A stretch of 64,000 nt of DNA from Hymenopellis radicata. Taxonomy: Eukaryota > Basidiomycota > Agaricomycetes > Agaricales > Physalacriaceae. Position numbers and translations under genes: made by a program. Below the pieces are notes generated by a model that worked only from the letters and a program-made list of their open reading frames with translations, did no database searches and was not told the DNA's origin. The stretch covers positions 62,001 through 126,000 of the forward strand of contig JADNRX010000133.1 in assembly GCA_015501595.1 (NCBI GenBank), written 5' to 3'. Below are positions 41,100 through 54,835 of the stretch, one piece after another (the first letter of the stretch is position 1; each line of letters starts with the position of its first letter).

Positions 41100-41269
41100 C
41101 CAAAAGAAGTGAGCTCGTCGTGTTGCGACGCAGCGAGCTAAGACAGCAAACGGAACCGACAGGCTTCGTCGTGGTTCCGAAAGAAGGAGCACGAGGTCAC
41201 GTGCTACTTCCCGCGTGAATACGCGCTCCGATCCCGCTATCGGCACCAACCTCCTCGGAGCTTCCAATT
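41100..41269 (-). repeat. Split direct repeat A1 (170 bp), 5' end of the Ngaro-type element
   Basis: Same sequence as A2 (34182-34351). Its outer edge TTCCAATT meets host DNA GAGTCGCGAGG at 41270, 25 bp beyond the stop codon of the alpha-glucosidase gene. Confidence 0.92.
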
Positions 41270-41294
41270 GAGTCGCGAGGACATCTACACCCAT

Positions 41295-43869
<2,575 letters not shown>

Positions 43870-44016
43870 TTGTGTACTTGTGTTTTGTTTACCTCCCTTC
43901 GGCTCGGCACCTGGTCCGACACTCTCTGACTTGCACGCTCATGTAAGAGCATTTCGAGATCTACTTAAGACAGACTGAAGCCGGCTTGTTGTTTCCAGCC
44001 TGCCAACGCGTCAATC

Positions 44017-45126
44017 ATGGAAGAAACGCGCATTGCCAACCTACATCCTTTCGCTGACCTGCCCATCGATGTTGCACGTCTTTTGCTTGAAACCGCTGCT
44101 GAAATGGACCACACAACAGCACTCACCCTGGCCTTGGTCTCCAAAACAGTCCGTCAATGGTAACGCAAATCACTCGTCGAATGGTTCTCGTCAATGACCA
44201 ACAATTTCAGGATAGAGCCTATGATATACCGTTCTATCGCTCTTTCAAACGCGAACAAGGTTATGGCTTTCGCACGCGTCGTGCAGTCTCGTAATGATCC
44301 GACCTTCTTCGCCTTGAACGTTAAAACCCTCTGCATCGGTGACATAGAATCAGGAGGTGGTAAGACCTTCGAAACGTTCCCCCACAATGAGCTTCATGCC
44401 ATTAGTCTTATATTTTCCACCTGCACAGGTGTGGAGAGCCTGGGATACTGGGTCATAAGAGACGTAGACACACCCAACGCTCAGCAGGATATCTTGTCAC
44501 CGGTACACCAATTCGCTTTCGAAGACTTTGGCGCGTTCCATCATCTCACCCACTTATCCATCCTGGACCTGAAAGCACGTTCTTCGCTCGACTTCCTTCC
44601 TCCACGATTAACACACCTGCACGTGGACTGTTTTGATGACGATGAGAACATTACCGAGGTTCATTGGGCATCCGTCTTTGCGCGCTGTAATCATCTAACG
44701 CACATCTTGTTGTCTGGACGCGGCTTGAATTGGAGTATTATCAACAGGTCGGGTCCCCGTAATCTGTTATTGCCCCTGATCTCGCTTCTACCAACTACCC
44801 TTTTACTGTTCGCCGTCAGTGTAGTACCAGACGAACAACTGTTCCTTGCCTCGGAACTACCAGGTGAAAAAATACAGCTGGAAGGTCTTGCCACCGACGA
44901 ACGTGTCGTCATAATCTGCCCCCAAAGCCGTTTCCTTGGCCAGATTGACGGGCTCCACTGTTTCGAGAAGGATCATAATTTTGAGTCGGACTGGGTGTAT
45001 GGCCATGAAGATGACGTTTGGGAGTTCGCAGAAAGTATTGTCGCGTCAAAGCGGAGCGCGAGAGAGGTCCGTCGTTCTGTTCGCTTTCGAGAATCAGCTC
45101 ATCTCATTATTCGCAGTAAAACTTAG
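44017..45126 (+). CDS. F-box-like / leucine-rich protein (copy 2), premature stop
   Basis: Inverted near-identical copy of the gene at 9183-10346. The ATG at 44017 begins MEETRIAKLHPFADLPID, followed by the same 49 bp intron and LTHL repeats. Differences are scattered substitutions. The Trp codon after IIRSKT has become TAG, so the protein is about 19 residues shorter at the C-terminus. It could still be expressed. It is followed by a truncated P450 in the same order as copy 1. Confidence 0.7.
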
Positions 45127-45328
45127 TCTCCAACGGTGCTTGCGCATCTCCAAAGAACAGCTATTGCTTATCGCTTTGCGTAATCTTGGGCCAGGCGTGG
45201 TTCCTGCCACTACGCGCAGTGTCCAAAATGCCGAACATCACCAGTCCACAGGATGCGTTCTGTGAACCGTGAGAGATGAACTCTATCTCATGCTGTTATA
45301 ACTGTCTTCCGAAGGCCAGATACCAGGC

Positions 45329-46967
45329 ATGGCTCCCGTTCTCGTCGTCGCGCTACTCTTTCTCATTACACTCGGACTCAGCAGCCTCCGTCGCCGCCGA
45401 CGGTTTGCTCTGCCACCAGGACCAAAGGGTCTGCCAATCGTTGGCAATGTCTTCGATCGCCCTCTGAGTAGGGCCTGGCTGTGCTATGGTGGCTGGTCGG
45501 ACACATACAACTCCGATGTCGTGTCCATGGAAGTTTTTGGCCAGCCGGTCATCATATTGAACTCTGCTAAGGCAGCTGTGGAGCTACTCGAGAAGCGCTC
45601 CGCAATATACTCAGACAAACCTAGTGCGTTACGACAGGTAGGTATGCGGTCGATACTGAAAACCAGGTTTCCATATGTCCAACGGGCTGATGGGCTGGGG
45701 CTGGGACTTTGGCTTCATGCGATACTCGGATAGATGGAGGTGCGTTCGCGTTCTTCGCTTTTATTCTTCCCCAAATTTCAATGAATAGGCTTCATCGAAA
45801 AACCTTCAATCAGTATTTCAACGCGAATCAAGTCTCGAACTATAGGCCTGTACAAATTCAAGCTACGGTCCGATTCCTGCGAAGGCTGCTACAGCGACCA
45901 GATGACTTCTACCATCACGCTCGACAGTAAGCTTTCCAACTTCTCCTCCGCGCGCGCGGGACTGACCTCTACTCGTGGCTAGTGCCACAAGCTCCATAGT
46001 TCTCTTGTTAGTATACGGCTACGAGGCTCAAGAAGAAAACGATTGGTACATTACCATCGTTAATAAAGCCCTTCGGAAATCCGAAATCGCCATGCAGCCG
46101 GGAAGCTATTTAGTTGACTACATGCCCAGTCTTGGCGTGATTCCCTGTGCGTGTTCTCATGCGGGACTACGCAACGCGAGATGCTTACTCGAAGCCATCA
46201 GCTTGGCTCCCCTTTGCGGCCTTCAAGAAGCTCGCGGAAAGTATAGCGCCAGAGGCACGGGATATCCTCAATCTACCTTTCGAAACGGCTGTCGCTCGAA
46301 GATCGAGAGTATGTGTTGTGTCTGCTGTTTGGAAATTGTGTTGGACTCACAAGGGTGTAGAGAGATGATGGAAAGGTAGCCTCCACGTTCGTCGCCACAA
46401 GTCTGGATCAACTGGAATCTAAGACATCACTGGCGTTGAATATGACCGTGTTCTGGAAGCAATCAAAGACTGTGCCGGGGTTGGGTTAACTGGTCAGTGG
46501 CACTTGACGTTACGATGCCTGTCACTAACGGCATACATGTGGCAGCTGGCGCGGATACGGTATGTTCTTTCCTTCAGCGGACGCTTCCCGATATTCACGC
46601 GTTGTCATCAGACCGTGGCTATCATACTCACAACGATCCTGGCGATGGTTCTAAACCCAGGCGTTCAGAAGAAAGCTCAAGCTGAGTTAGATACCGTTGT
46701 TGGCAGAAGCAGACTTCCGGGCTGCGACGACCAACCCAACCTGCCGTACATCGAGGCGCTGGTCTTGGAATCGATGCGCTGACGGCCTGTGTCGCCGTTA
46801 GGTATTGGGTCTTCTGTTTTGGTACTACTACCTACGTTCTGATAAGCGTCGAATGAAGGCATCGCTCATGATAACATGTCTGACGACTTCTACGAGAACT
46901 ATGTCATTCCGAAAGGTGAGCTAGCATGACGTTGACTCTCGACAGTCTCTCAAAATTCCTCTAGGCT
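45329..46967 (+). pseudogene. Cytochrome P450, truncated copy A2
   Basis: Copy of the P450 at 6837-9029 from its ATG (MAPVLVVALLFLITLG) through the hinge LPPGPKGLPIVGN, the I-helix exon, and ESMR. The codon after ESMR is TGA where copy A1 has TGG (Trp). Homology stops near 46967 in the intron before the PERF region, so the haem-binding loop is absent and the product cannot be an active P450. The next bases belong to duplicated polyubiquitin upstream DNA. Confidence 0.88.
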
Positions 46968-46988
46968 GCCCATATGGACCTGGCAAAC

Positions 46989-48079
<1,091 letters not shown>

Positions 48080-48303
48080 TGTAAGCCGTATATACACTGT
48101 CGAGATCCGGAGGTCCGAGAGAACACGAATAGCAATATGATTGAGTCCAAATGGGACCACGGGGACCCGTCGAGTGTAAGAACGGATAGTAACAAAGCCA
48201 ATAGTCGTAGTATGAGTGTAAGTCAAGATCGCGGACACGCGATCAACATAAGGTCCGTGCGCATAATGTCCATATTGGGAAATGCCCCCTTACATTCTCC
48301 CCC

Positions 48304-50100
48304 TCAAGACCAAGTCATCGACGAAGGTCTTGACCCAAAGACGCTATTCCGACTCGGTGGACGATGGTTCGAGGGGCGCATTTCCTGACGCACCCCCCAG
48401 ATCCGCGAATGTAGCCGTAGTGTCTGCCACCACCACATCCTTCCGTCCTCAGTCTTTGCTTGTTGCGCCTTGTCTCCAGGATCCTTTTGGCGCGTCAACA
48501 CTCTGCGCCATCGATAAAGTGCCCGGCCACTTGCTGGCCATTCAAGTATATCCCTCTTCACTCTATAGATTTTTGTCTGCAGGTCGGCGATGTCCATAGC
48601 CATCGCTCGATTCACAATCTCTTCAACATCTTCAATTGTTATCCCATCCTCAGGACCCAGCAAGCCCGGCAAGTGCTGACTGAGCCCTGGAGGTGTAGAT
48701 TCACTTGATTCATCACTCTCGGTTTCCCCAAAGAGCAGCGCACGATCTTCCCCACCTAGTTGGTTGAATACTCGAGGCGGGGACTGTTGGTTCCGCGGCT
48801 TCTCCTTTGGGTGAGCATATTGCTCCCCCTCAGCAGAAGCCCCGTCCCTGCCCTTCTTATCTGACATTGCGTACTTCCTAGGAATAGACTGGCTGGGCCT
48901 TGGCTCTGTTGGAACGACTAGTAGACCCTCCAGCTTCTTCTTTGGTTGAACGCTTGCCGAATATTGGTGGGCAATCTCCTGCAGCTCTTCCTTCTCTAGT
49001 AGAGTAGGCATAGACTGTTTGACCTTCACATAGCCATGTTCAATCCTAACAGGCTTGTCACGCTCAAAAAAGTGTAAGAGGCGGTTTCTCTCTGAACTAA
49101 GCAAGTGCATGACTGTGGAATGGTCACTCTGACCATCACCGTCATCTTCTCCATTACCTGCTCTCAGAGGTGGTATCCCACCCCCAGGACCAGGCATATC
49201 ACAGTCTGGATTGACTGATCCTTGTCCAGGATCAGCACCCTCGCCGTCACTTCCCTCAGTACCACCATCACTTGGATCCGGGTCTGGAGGTGGCGGCAGT
49301 GGTTGACGTCTCGGTGCCCCTTCAGACATGTTTGTCTTCCTGGGTGAGGTGGTCTCCTTGCCAGCCAATATGTGAATACTCGTGTGGCGCGGCCCCTGGA
49401 CCGGCTTCGGCACTTGAGTCTTGATCCCCTTCAATACCGGGATCTCAACATCATCCTCCACCAACGCACCATGTTGTTCGAATATGTCATGTCGTCCGAA
49501 CACGTCTGATAGTGGTGCGGGCGGCTTCTCTGGCATTAGCATCTGCACATCAATGTGCGCCTCGTCAACCTCCCGATTGTCTAATGGCGCCACATCGTTG
49601 TGCTTGGCACATGCTGCTTCTGCTGCCGGTTCCCTCTTTTTCATCTTGTGCTCCAAAATGGTCTCAAGCTCCTTCTGAGTCTGTACCACTGGGGCTACAG
49701 GAACAACCGGATCAGTGTATTCCAGCCTTGGCTCATCCTTGCCCACCCACTCCTCAATCTCCCAGGTAGGCGACAGATATCGCTCAAGAAATGGCACACA
49801 CTGCACATCATCCAGGTCAGGAATTCTCACTTGGATGGTTGGCTTAGAAGGAATACAGCCCATCATGTAACCATTCTTTATTTCTAGGACCACATCCTGT
49901 TTGGGTACTGTAGTAGTATTGTACACCAACATATGTCGGTCATAAATCCTCTGTAAAACACCACGTTCGAACACGTCCTGATACCACGCCTGCAGCAAAG
50001 CAGAACAGCGCGCTGTCCGACCTGAAGACCGTGAAGCAGTCGACGATGACGACGCCGGGTGAACAAGACTCGCCGGCATCTCCGTCTTTGAGCATTCCAT
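48304..50100 (-). CDS. Long ORF of the pol-less LTR element, function unknown
   Basis: 598 codons, fully open and ending just before the polypurine tract. The N-part has VLEIKNGYMMGCIPSKPTIQ and a predicted globular section. The middle is Pro/Gly/Asp-rich (PPPPDPDPSDGGTEGSDG). The C-part contains acidic and helical stretches (GITIEDVEEIVNRAMAMDIADL, KRDILEWPASGRALYRWRR). No zinc knuckle and no pol motif are seen. By position it is gag-like, or a protein peculiar to this element. Its upstream boundary probably overlaps or splices with the ORF at 50146-50817. Confidence 0.6.
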   Translation of the reverse strand: MECSKTEMPASLVHPASSSSTASRSSGRTARCSALLQAWYQDVFERGVLQRIYDRHMLVYNTTTVPKQDVVLEIKNGYMMGCIPSKPTIQVRIPDLDDVQCVPFLERYLSPTWEIEEWVGKDEPRLEYTDPVVPVAPVVQTQKELETILEHKMKKREPAAEAACAKHNDVAPLDNREVDEAHIDVQMLMPEKPPAPLSDVFGRHDIFEQHGALVEDDVEIPVLKGIKTQVPKPVQGPRHTSIHILAGKETTSPRKTNMSEGAPRRQPLPPPPDPDPSDGGTEGSDGEGADPGQGSVNPDCDMPGPGGGIPPLRAGNGEDDGDGQSDHSTVMHLLSSERNRLLHFFERDKPVRIEHGYVKVKQSMPTLLEKEELQEIAHQYSASVQPKKKLEGLLVVPTEPRPSQSIPRKYAMSDKKGRDGASAEGEQYAHPKEKPRNQQSPPRVFNQLGGEDRALLFGETESDESSESTPPGLSQHLPGLLGPEDGITIEDVEEIVNRAMAMDIADLQTKIYRVKRDILEWPASGRALYRWRRVLTRQKDPGDKAQQAKTEDGRMWWWQTLRLHSRIWGVRQEMRPSNHRPPSRNSVFGSRPSSMTWS

Positions 50101-50145
50101 CGCCCTGATACGACGCGCGCACTGCGAGTCTGACTCATCATCCTG

Positions 50146-50817
50146 TCAAGGAAGAGCCAGATGTTGCTGGACCGTGTCCATCGTCTGGTCAAAACTGGTA
50201 TTTGGGTCAGCCAAGCCACCTCGCGCAGCATGGCCGCGATATGACTCGACATACCTCTCGAGGTGTGTCGTAACCTGCAATGGCAAAGCAGGTGTTCGAC
50301 GCCCCTCACGTACGTTGGCCTCAAAGCAGGCAACGTTCGCAGGAGTATCTTTCGCTCCGTCAGATACGATGGCCCGCGGACTGACACTTGCTTTCGCTCG
50401 TGCTGTCCCAGGATCGTCTGATCGTCGAGTTGGCGTGTTCATCGTGTCAAACCGGCTATGCGGCGATAGATGATAGTCGCCTCGAACCCGCCGCATAGGT
50501 ATGAACTTGGGTGGCGGGCTCGACACGATGTGGGTTGGAGAAGGCGGCAGTCCAGATTGGGACCGCGCTGGCTCGGTCGACGTGATTGGGGGCTGGAAGG
50601 CCTGTGCACCGCCAGCGTCATCCACGTCGTCCAGGCTAGTAGGTAGCGGGACGTCCCCAGCTGTATGGGGCTGTCGTCGCCGTGTGCGCTGCGGCAGGTC
50701 GCTCTCCGTGAAATCGGGAGGTTCCTTTTGCAGGCGTGCCGAGTGTCGCGAGGGTGCGGACTGTTTCAACACATTTGTTGGGGCCGACTGTTTCGACGCC
50801 CGTGAACGTTCGCTCAT
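50146..50817 (-). CDS. Upstream ORF of the pol-less LTR element
   Basis: 223 codons starting MSERSRASKQSAPTNVLKQ: basic, Ser/Pro-rich and disordered, ending in a more ordered LERYVESYRGHAARGGLADP segment. It lies about 260 bp inside the 5' LTR. It may be the first exon or first frame of a single protein continued in the ORF at 48304-50100. Function unknown. Confidence 0.5.
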   Translation of the reverse strand: MSERSRASKQSAPTNVLKQSAPSRHSARLQKEPPDFTESDLPQRTRRRQPHTAGDVPLPTSLDDVDDAGGAQAFQPPITSTEPARSQSGLPPSPTHIVSSPPPKFIPMRRVRGDYHLSPHSRFDTMNTPTRRSDDPGTARAKASVSPRAIVSDGAKDTPANVACFEANVREGRRTPALPLQVTTHLERYVESYRGHAARGGLADPNTSFDQTMDTVQQHLALP

Positions 50818-51298
50818 CGTCGTAGCCTAGAGCGTAGACGAAAGCGGGGGAAATGGGGGAGCGCTGGCGTCCTGTGACTACCAACGTGGAGAATGGGCGA
50901 CGGCGACTGACTCGCCAACGTCCGTGGGGGGCTAAAAAAAATTTCAGCAATAACAAATGGTGTCTAACACACCTCTATAGAATGGAGACCTGTCGTCTCC
51001 AAGCACGGCAGCTTCGGCCTGTTGTCGAAGCTTTTTGCGCTCCCTGTTGGACGCAACGTGTTGCGTGTTCAAAAAAGTGTAACCCGTAGGTACACTGTCG
51101 AAGTCCGGAAGGTCCGCGTGAACACGATAAAGCAATAGAATTGAGTCCAAATGGGACCTCGGGGACCCGTAAGCGTAAGAACGGGAAGAATAACAAAGCC
51201 AATAGTCGTAGTATGAGTGTAAGTCAAGATCGCGGACACGATCAACATAAGGTCCGTGCGCATAATGTCCATATTGGGAAATGCCCCCTTACATGCCT

Positions 51299-51345
51299 AT
51301 CCAATGTATAACTAGATCTCCGTCAATACGCGAGTTTCATCCATT
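51299..51345 (+). pseudogene. 3' flank of the polyubiquitin pseudogene beyond the LTR element
   Basis: CCAATGTATAACTAGATCT and the following bases match, with two changes, the 3' flank of the intact polyubiquitin gene (reverse complement of 15370-15406). This shows the LTR element landed inside the pseudogene. Confidence 0.8.
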
Positions 51346-51469
51346 AGTCCAAAGTATGTGAAACGAAGTCGTACCGTGCGTCAGTTAGCAGCGCAGTTGA
51401 ACTTGGTATGCAATCGACTCATTGAGGACAAGAACTTTGTGAAATGTGCACGATGACCCAGGAACAAAT

Positions 51470-51690
51470 CAGAACCTTCCAGTTTCTGGACACCTCCTGT
51501 TTTTGGACTATGCTGGACTGACAACAAAGTACCACTGTAACGGAGGGGTGGATCTCAGAATATGTTGCGTAGGACACGGTAAACGCGGCTTGTTGTCTGG
51601 GTCCACTGTATGCTTTGTTATAGGGCCCGAGTTTGTCAGATGTCAAGAATATCGAACAATTGAGGGTCAAGACATTACAATAATAGTCGT
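51470..51690 (+). repeat. Third, diverged copy of polyubiquitin upstream DNA
   Basis: Matches 16945-17130 in the same strand sense (TGACAACAAAGTAC, GCGTAGGACACGGTAA, AAGACATTACAAT blocks in order). It is therefore opposite in orientation to the promoter of the pseudogene at 46989. There are several small insertions. No gene follows in the matching direction. Confidence 0.75.
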
Positions 51691-51699
51691 CCATATGAG

Positions 51700-52181
51700 A
51701 CTTTCCAAAGAATTTAGCGGGAACACAACTTGGATTAAATCAAGGAGTTGAACCCCTGTTGTCATCCAACGTTGAACAGTGACACCCAAGTTAGGAATCG
51801 GAACACGTGCACACAAGCGTTTTGGCACGCGCCGCGCAACACCTTCAAAGACGCGTTCTTGCTGCCTATCTGCAGATTAAAATTATAGAATAAATACTGC
51901 CTCACTCCCTCAGCAAATTTGCACAGTATATACTGTACACTTCCTGAAGGGTTTCTTCACCTTGGTTTGGTTGTAGTATATCTTTGCGATGACCAGATCA
52001 AAATATCCATTTATTGATACTTCACACCACTGAAAACAATCGTGAACAAACCCTTTCAGGAAGCAATCGTTCTATGAAGTGAGTGTCTACCAAGAAAGTA
52101 CAATCTTTGTCGTGATCCGGTACAAACACACCACAACAACACCTCATGATATGCGTCCCCACAACTTGACTGGCGATCACC
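51700..52181. other. No gene seen
   Basis: AT-richer spacer upstream of the FunK1 gene, probably including its promoter. No motif was recognised. Confidence 0.4.
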
Positions 52182-54573
52182 ATGACCGAGCCAATATCTC
52201 CCGCTCGCTTTTACGCGAAAACAAGCAAGACGGCTGCCACTCCCAAGAGGGCAGCTAACCGTCCTATCGCGCCCATGGACACACCTATACATGGACGTCT
52301 TTCCGCGACACAGCCGTGCACCTCTACCGCCGAATACAAAGACCCTGTGTTTGTCGCTGCTGCCGACGAACTAAAAGGAAAATATGTCTGCGTTGAACCC
52401 CTTGCCTTTCTCAAGGTTTTTCTTCCCCATGTGGACGGCATGCCCAGCGTGGACTTCCCGTCGTTCGCGGAAGTGGCGGACAAATCGACAGAGCCCCAGA
52501 TGTATGATCCTCTGGTATGTCTTCTCTGACTTGGAATAGACGACCTTTCATGTAGATCGTAGATATCTGCACTTGCACCCTTCCTCCAGCAGGGCATGAT
52601 GCTCGTTAACACCTCCAATACACCCGATCCCGACTCGGCTGTCTTTCTCGACAGAGAAGTCAAGCCTGACATTTCTTGTTACTCCAAACCAGCCCCCCAA
52701 AATTCTTGTATAACACGCGCATCCGACATGGAGCTGTTTTTGGAGCTCAAAAACCATGCACAGGACGAACCGTTTGACGACGGCGCATCGGAATTCGAGC
52801 GCGACACTGCGCACGGCCGCGATACGCGCGGCCAACTCGTGACATACCTAAACGCCATTCAGGCACTACAGAATCGCTCCCATATCTTTGCCGTCTTCAT
52901 CAACAAGGACCGGTGTCGCCTAATCCACCATTCGAGAAGTTGCTCCATCGTAACCAAAGCCTTCGATTATACCGACACAAACATCTTGCAAACATTCTTC
53001 TGGCGTTTTACGCATGCGCCCGCAGCTGTTCGCGGCCATGACACCACAATGTCTTTCATCGAGTTGGAGACGAAGGAGACGAAGGCAGCCCGGGTCAAGC
53101 TCAAGTTGGGCAATGAATGCCCCCTTTACATGGTGTCAGTGGAGGACTTCAGAACCGAACAGGTCTTATACTATATCATCTCTACCCCTTTCACCGATAC
53201 GCACGCTTATCCCGTTGGTCGTGGGACGCGATGCTACAAAGCATACGATTGTGCAACGGGAAAACTTGTCTTGATGAAGGATTCCTGGCGCGTAGAGGGG
53301 TACGAGCCAGATAGCGTCATCTATCAGCGCCTGTATGACAAACAGGTTTCATCGTCTCTGCCGGTGACGTCTATTCTGATTCGGATGAGTCTCTGCAGTG
53401 CTGCGGTTGGTTCAATGACCGGCTGAAAGCTACTCGCATAGGAAAGTCTATTCGTCGGCATGCACATTACCGTCTAGTCCTTGGTACGATTGGAGTCCCG
53501 ATTTCGCGCTTCCCTTCCACCTGGATTATGGTCAATGCTATATATTGTGCCTTGATAGGTACTTATGTCTGGTCTGCTTTTCATCTCACGATTTCTTACC
53601 TGTTTGTCAGCTCATGAAATGGCATTTAAATTGGCAAAGATCCTTCATAGGGATATTTCTGTTGGTAATATCCTCATCCTCCCCAACGGGAAAGGTGTTC
53701 TTATCGATTGGGAACTGTCCAAGGACCTAGACCAGAATGTGCCCAGAACCTACGAACGAACGGTACGTGACCAGGACTTTCTTTCCACGCGATCGCTCAT
53801 TGCACTACTAGGGAACTTCCTGGCAGTTCCTTTCAGTAAGGTTAATGAACGCGCGAGCAAAGAACTTACCAGCGATCCATGACGTTGGCGACGATCTCGA
53901 GTCTTTCGTTCATGTTATGGTCTGGTTGGCAGCGAGATATGCTCCCAACAACATGGACCCTTCCGTTCGTGGCGCATTTCTTGCCATCTTTGACGCCCCC
54001 GCGGGCGTCGACTTCAAGGAAACCCGTATGACCCTCGGTAAAGAGGCCATAGAACGGCTTCTTCTGGGTCAGCGCCACTTGGAAACACTCCTCGAGGACC
54101 TTTGGTTTGCATTTGGTCGACGATATGCGTCCTACAGAGATATCGAAGCAAAGAATGACGGGTTAGAGAGCGAAACGGGAAGTGAGAGTGACTCTAGTGA
54201 CTGGTGGGACCAAAGCCTGATTGACGAGACAAGGGGGGAGTTTGGAAGGCGGAATCTCCAAGCTGTGGGCGCGGAAGGGCAGGGCCAACCCACGCAAGAC
54301 ACATCACCCAGTCAGAGAGAGGCGGACCTAGCTCTGATCACTTCGCATGACTGGATCATAGCGACTATGCGGACGGCCCTGGCGAACCAGGTGTGGATGG
54401 GGACGAAGGATAAGTCTGTGAAGCACCAGTTGCCGGAGTCGGGCAAGTCGTATACGGAAGGACAGAAGAAGAGAAAGTCGATGCTGACGGAGTATAACGT
54501 GGATGCGAAGGATGATGCTAACTATACGCAGGAGACGAAGCGTAGGCGTGGTGTTAGTCGTGTTCCGCCATAA
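52182..54573 (+). CDS. FunK1-type fungal protein kinase (copy 2), probable frameshift
   Basis: Serine/threonine kinase-like protein of the fungal-specific FunK1 family; targets unknown. The ATG at 52182 begins MTEPISPARFYAKTSK. An intron near 52516-52560 joins MYDPL to ISALAPFLQQGMMLVNTSN. The FunK1 N-domain follows (SCYSKPAPQ.., RGQLVTYLNAIQALQNRSH). The kinase core has HEMAFKLAKILHRDISVGNI, then GVLIDWELSKD (DWE in place of DFG) and DLESFVHVMVW. The C-tail is charged. Near 53346 about 14 bp present in copy 1 are missing, which shifts the frame between YDKQV and LQCCGWFNDRL, so the gene may be inactive unless this is an assembly error. Confidence 0.8.
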
Positions 54574-54835
54574 GCGCGAAGGTCTCATAATAGCTGTAAC
54601 GATTTTGACTATTTATGATAGGTGACGCGTGCTGTAATCGTCAGTCGATATTCGAATGCGGCCTCTCCGCATTGCGTCATTGCGCGTGAGCGCCGTATTG
54701 TACTGGATCGCCAGCGCAACTGCTGGCCGCGCCGAAGTTAGATGATAGTGTTCAAGGTGATTTTTGACCATGGCGCCACCTGAAGAGTCTGAGGAGATTA
54801 GATATGATGATGATGAGAACAAAGGATATCAGTCA

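Larger units (their letters stand above)
32086..41269 (-). mobile_element. Ngaro-type tyrosine-recombinase retrotransposon with split direct repeats, nested insertions
   Basis: Read on the minus strand the order is A1 (41269-41100), gag-like ORF, RT-RNase H, YR, B1 (34540-34352), A2 (34351-34182), a spacer, then B2 (34087-34069 joined to 32259-32089, split by a 1.8 kb insertion). A1 and A2 are 170 bp and appear identical. B1 and B2 are about 189 bp and nearly identical. The outer ends and the internal B1/A2 junction share ATT. The A1-ORFs-B1-A2-B2 plan, an RT with VDD, RNase H, a tyrosine recombinase, and no visible methyltransferase domain match Ngaro rather than DIRS. Several lesions (frame breaks, a deletion in YR, two insertions) show this copy is not autonomous, although its terminal repeats are still near identical. 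Confidence 0.88.

Noticed and set aside
32086..41269. Alternative reading as a DIRS1 or Crypton element
   Set aside because: DIRS1 has inverted terminal repeats and usually a methyltransferase domain; Cryptons lack RT. Split direct repeats plus RT-RNase H fit Ngaro better.
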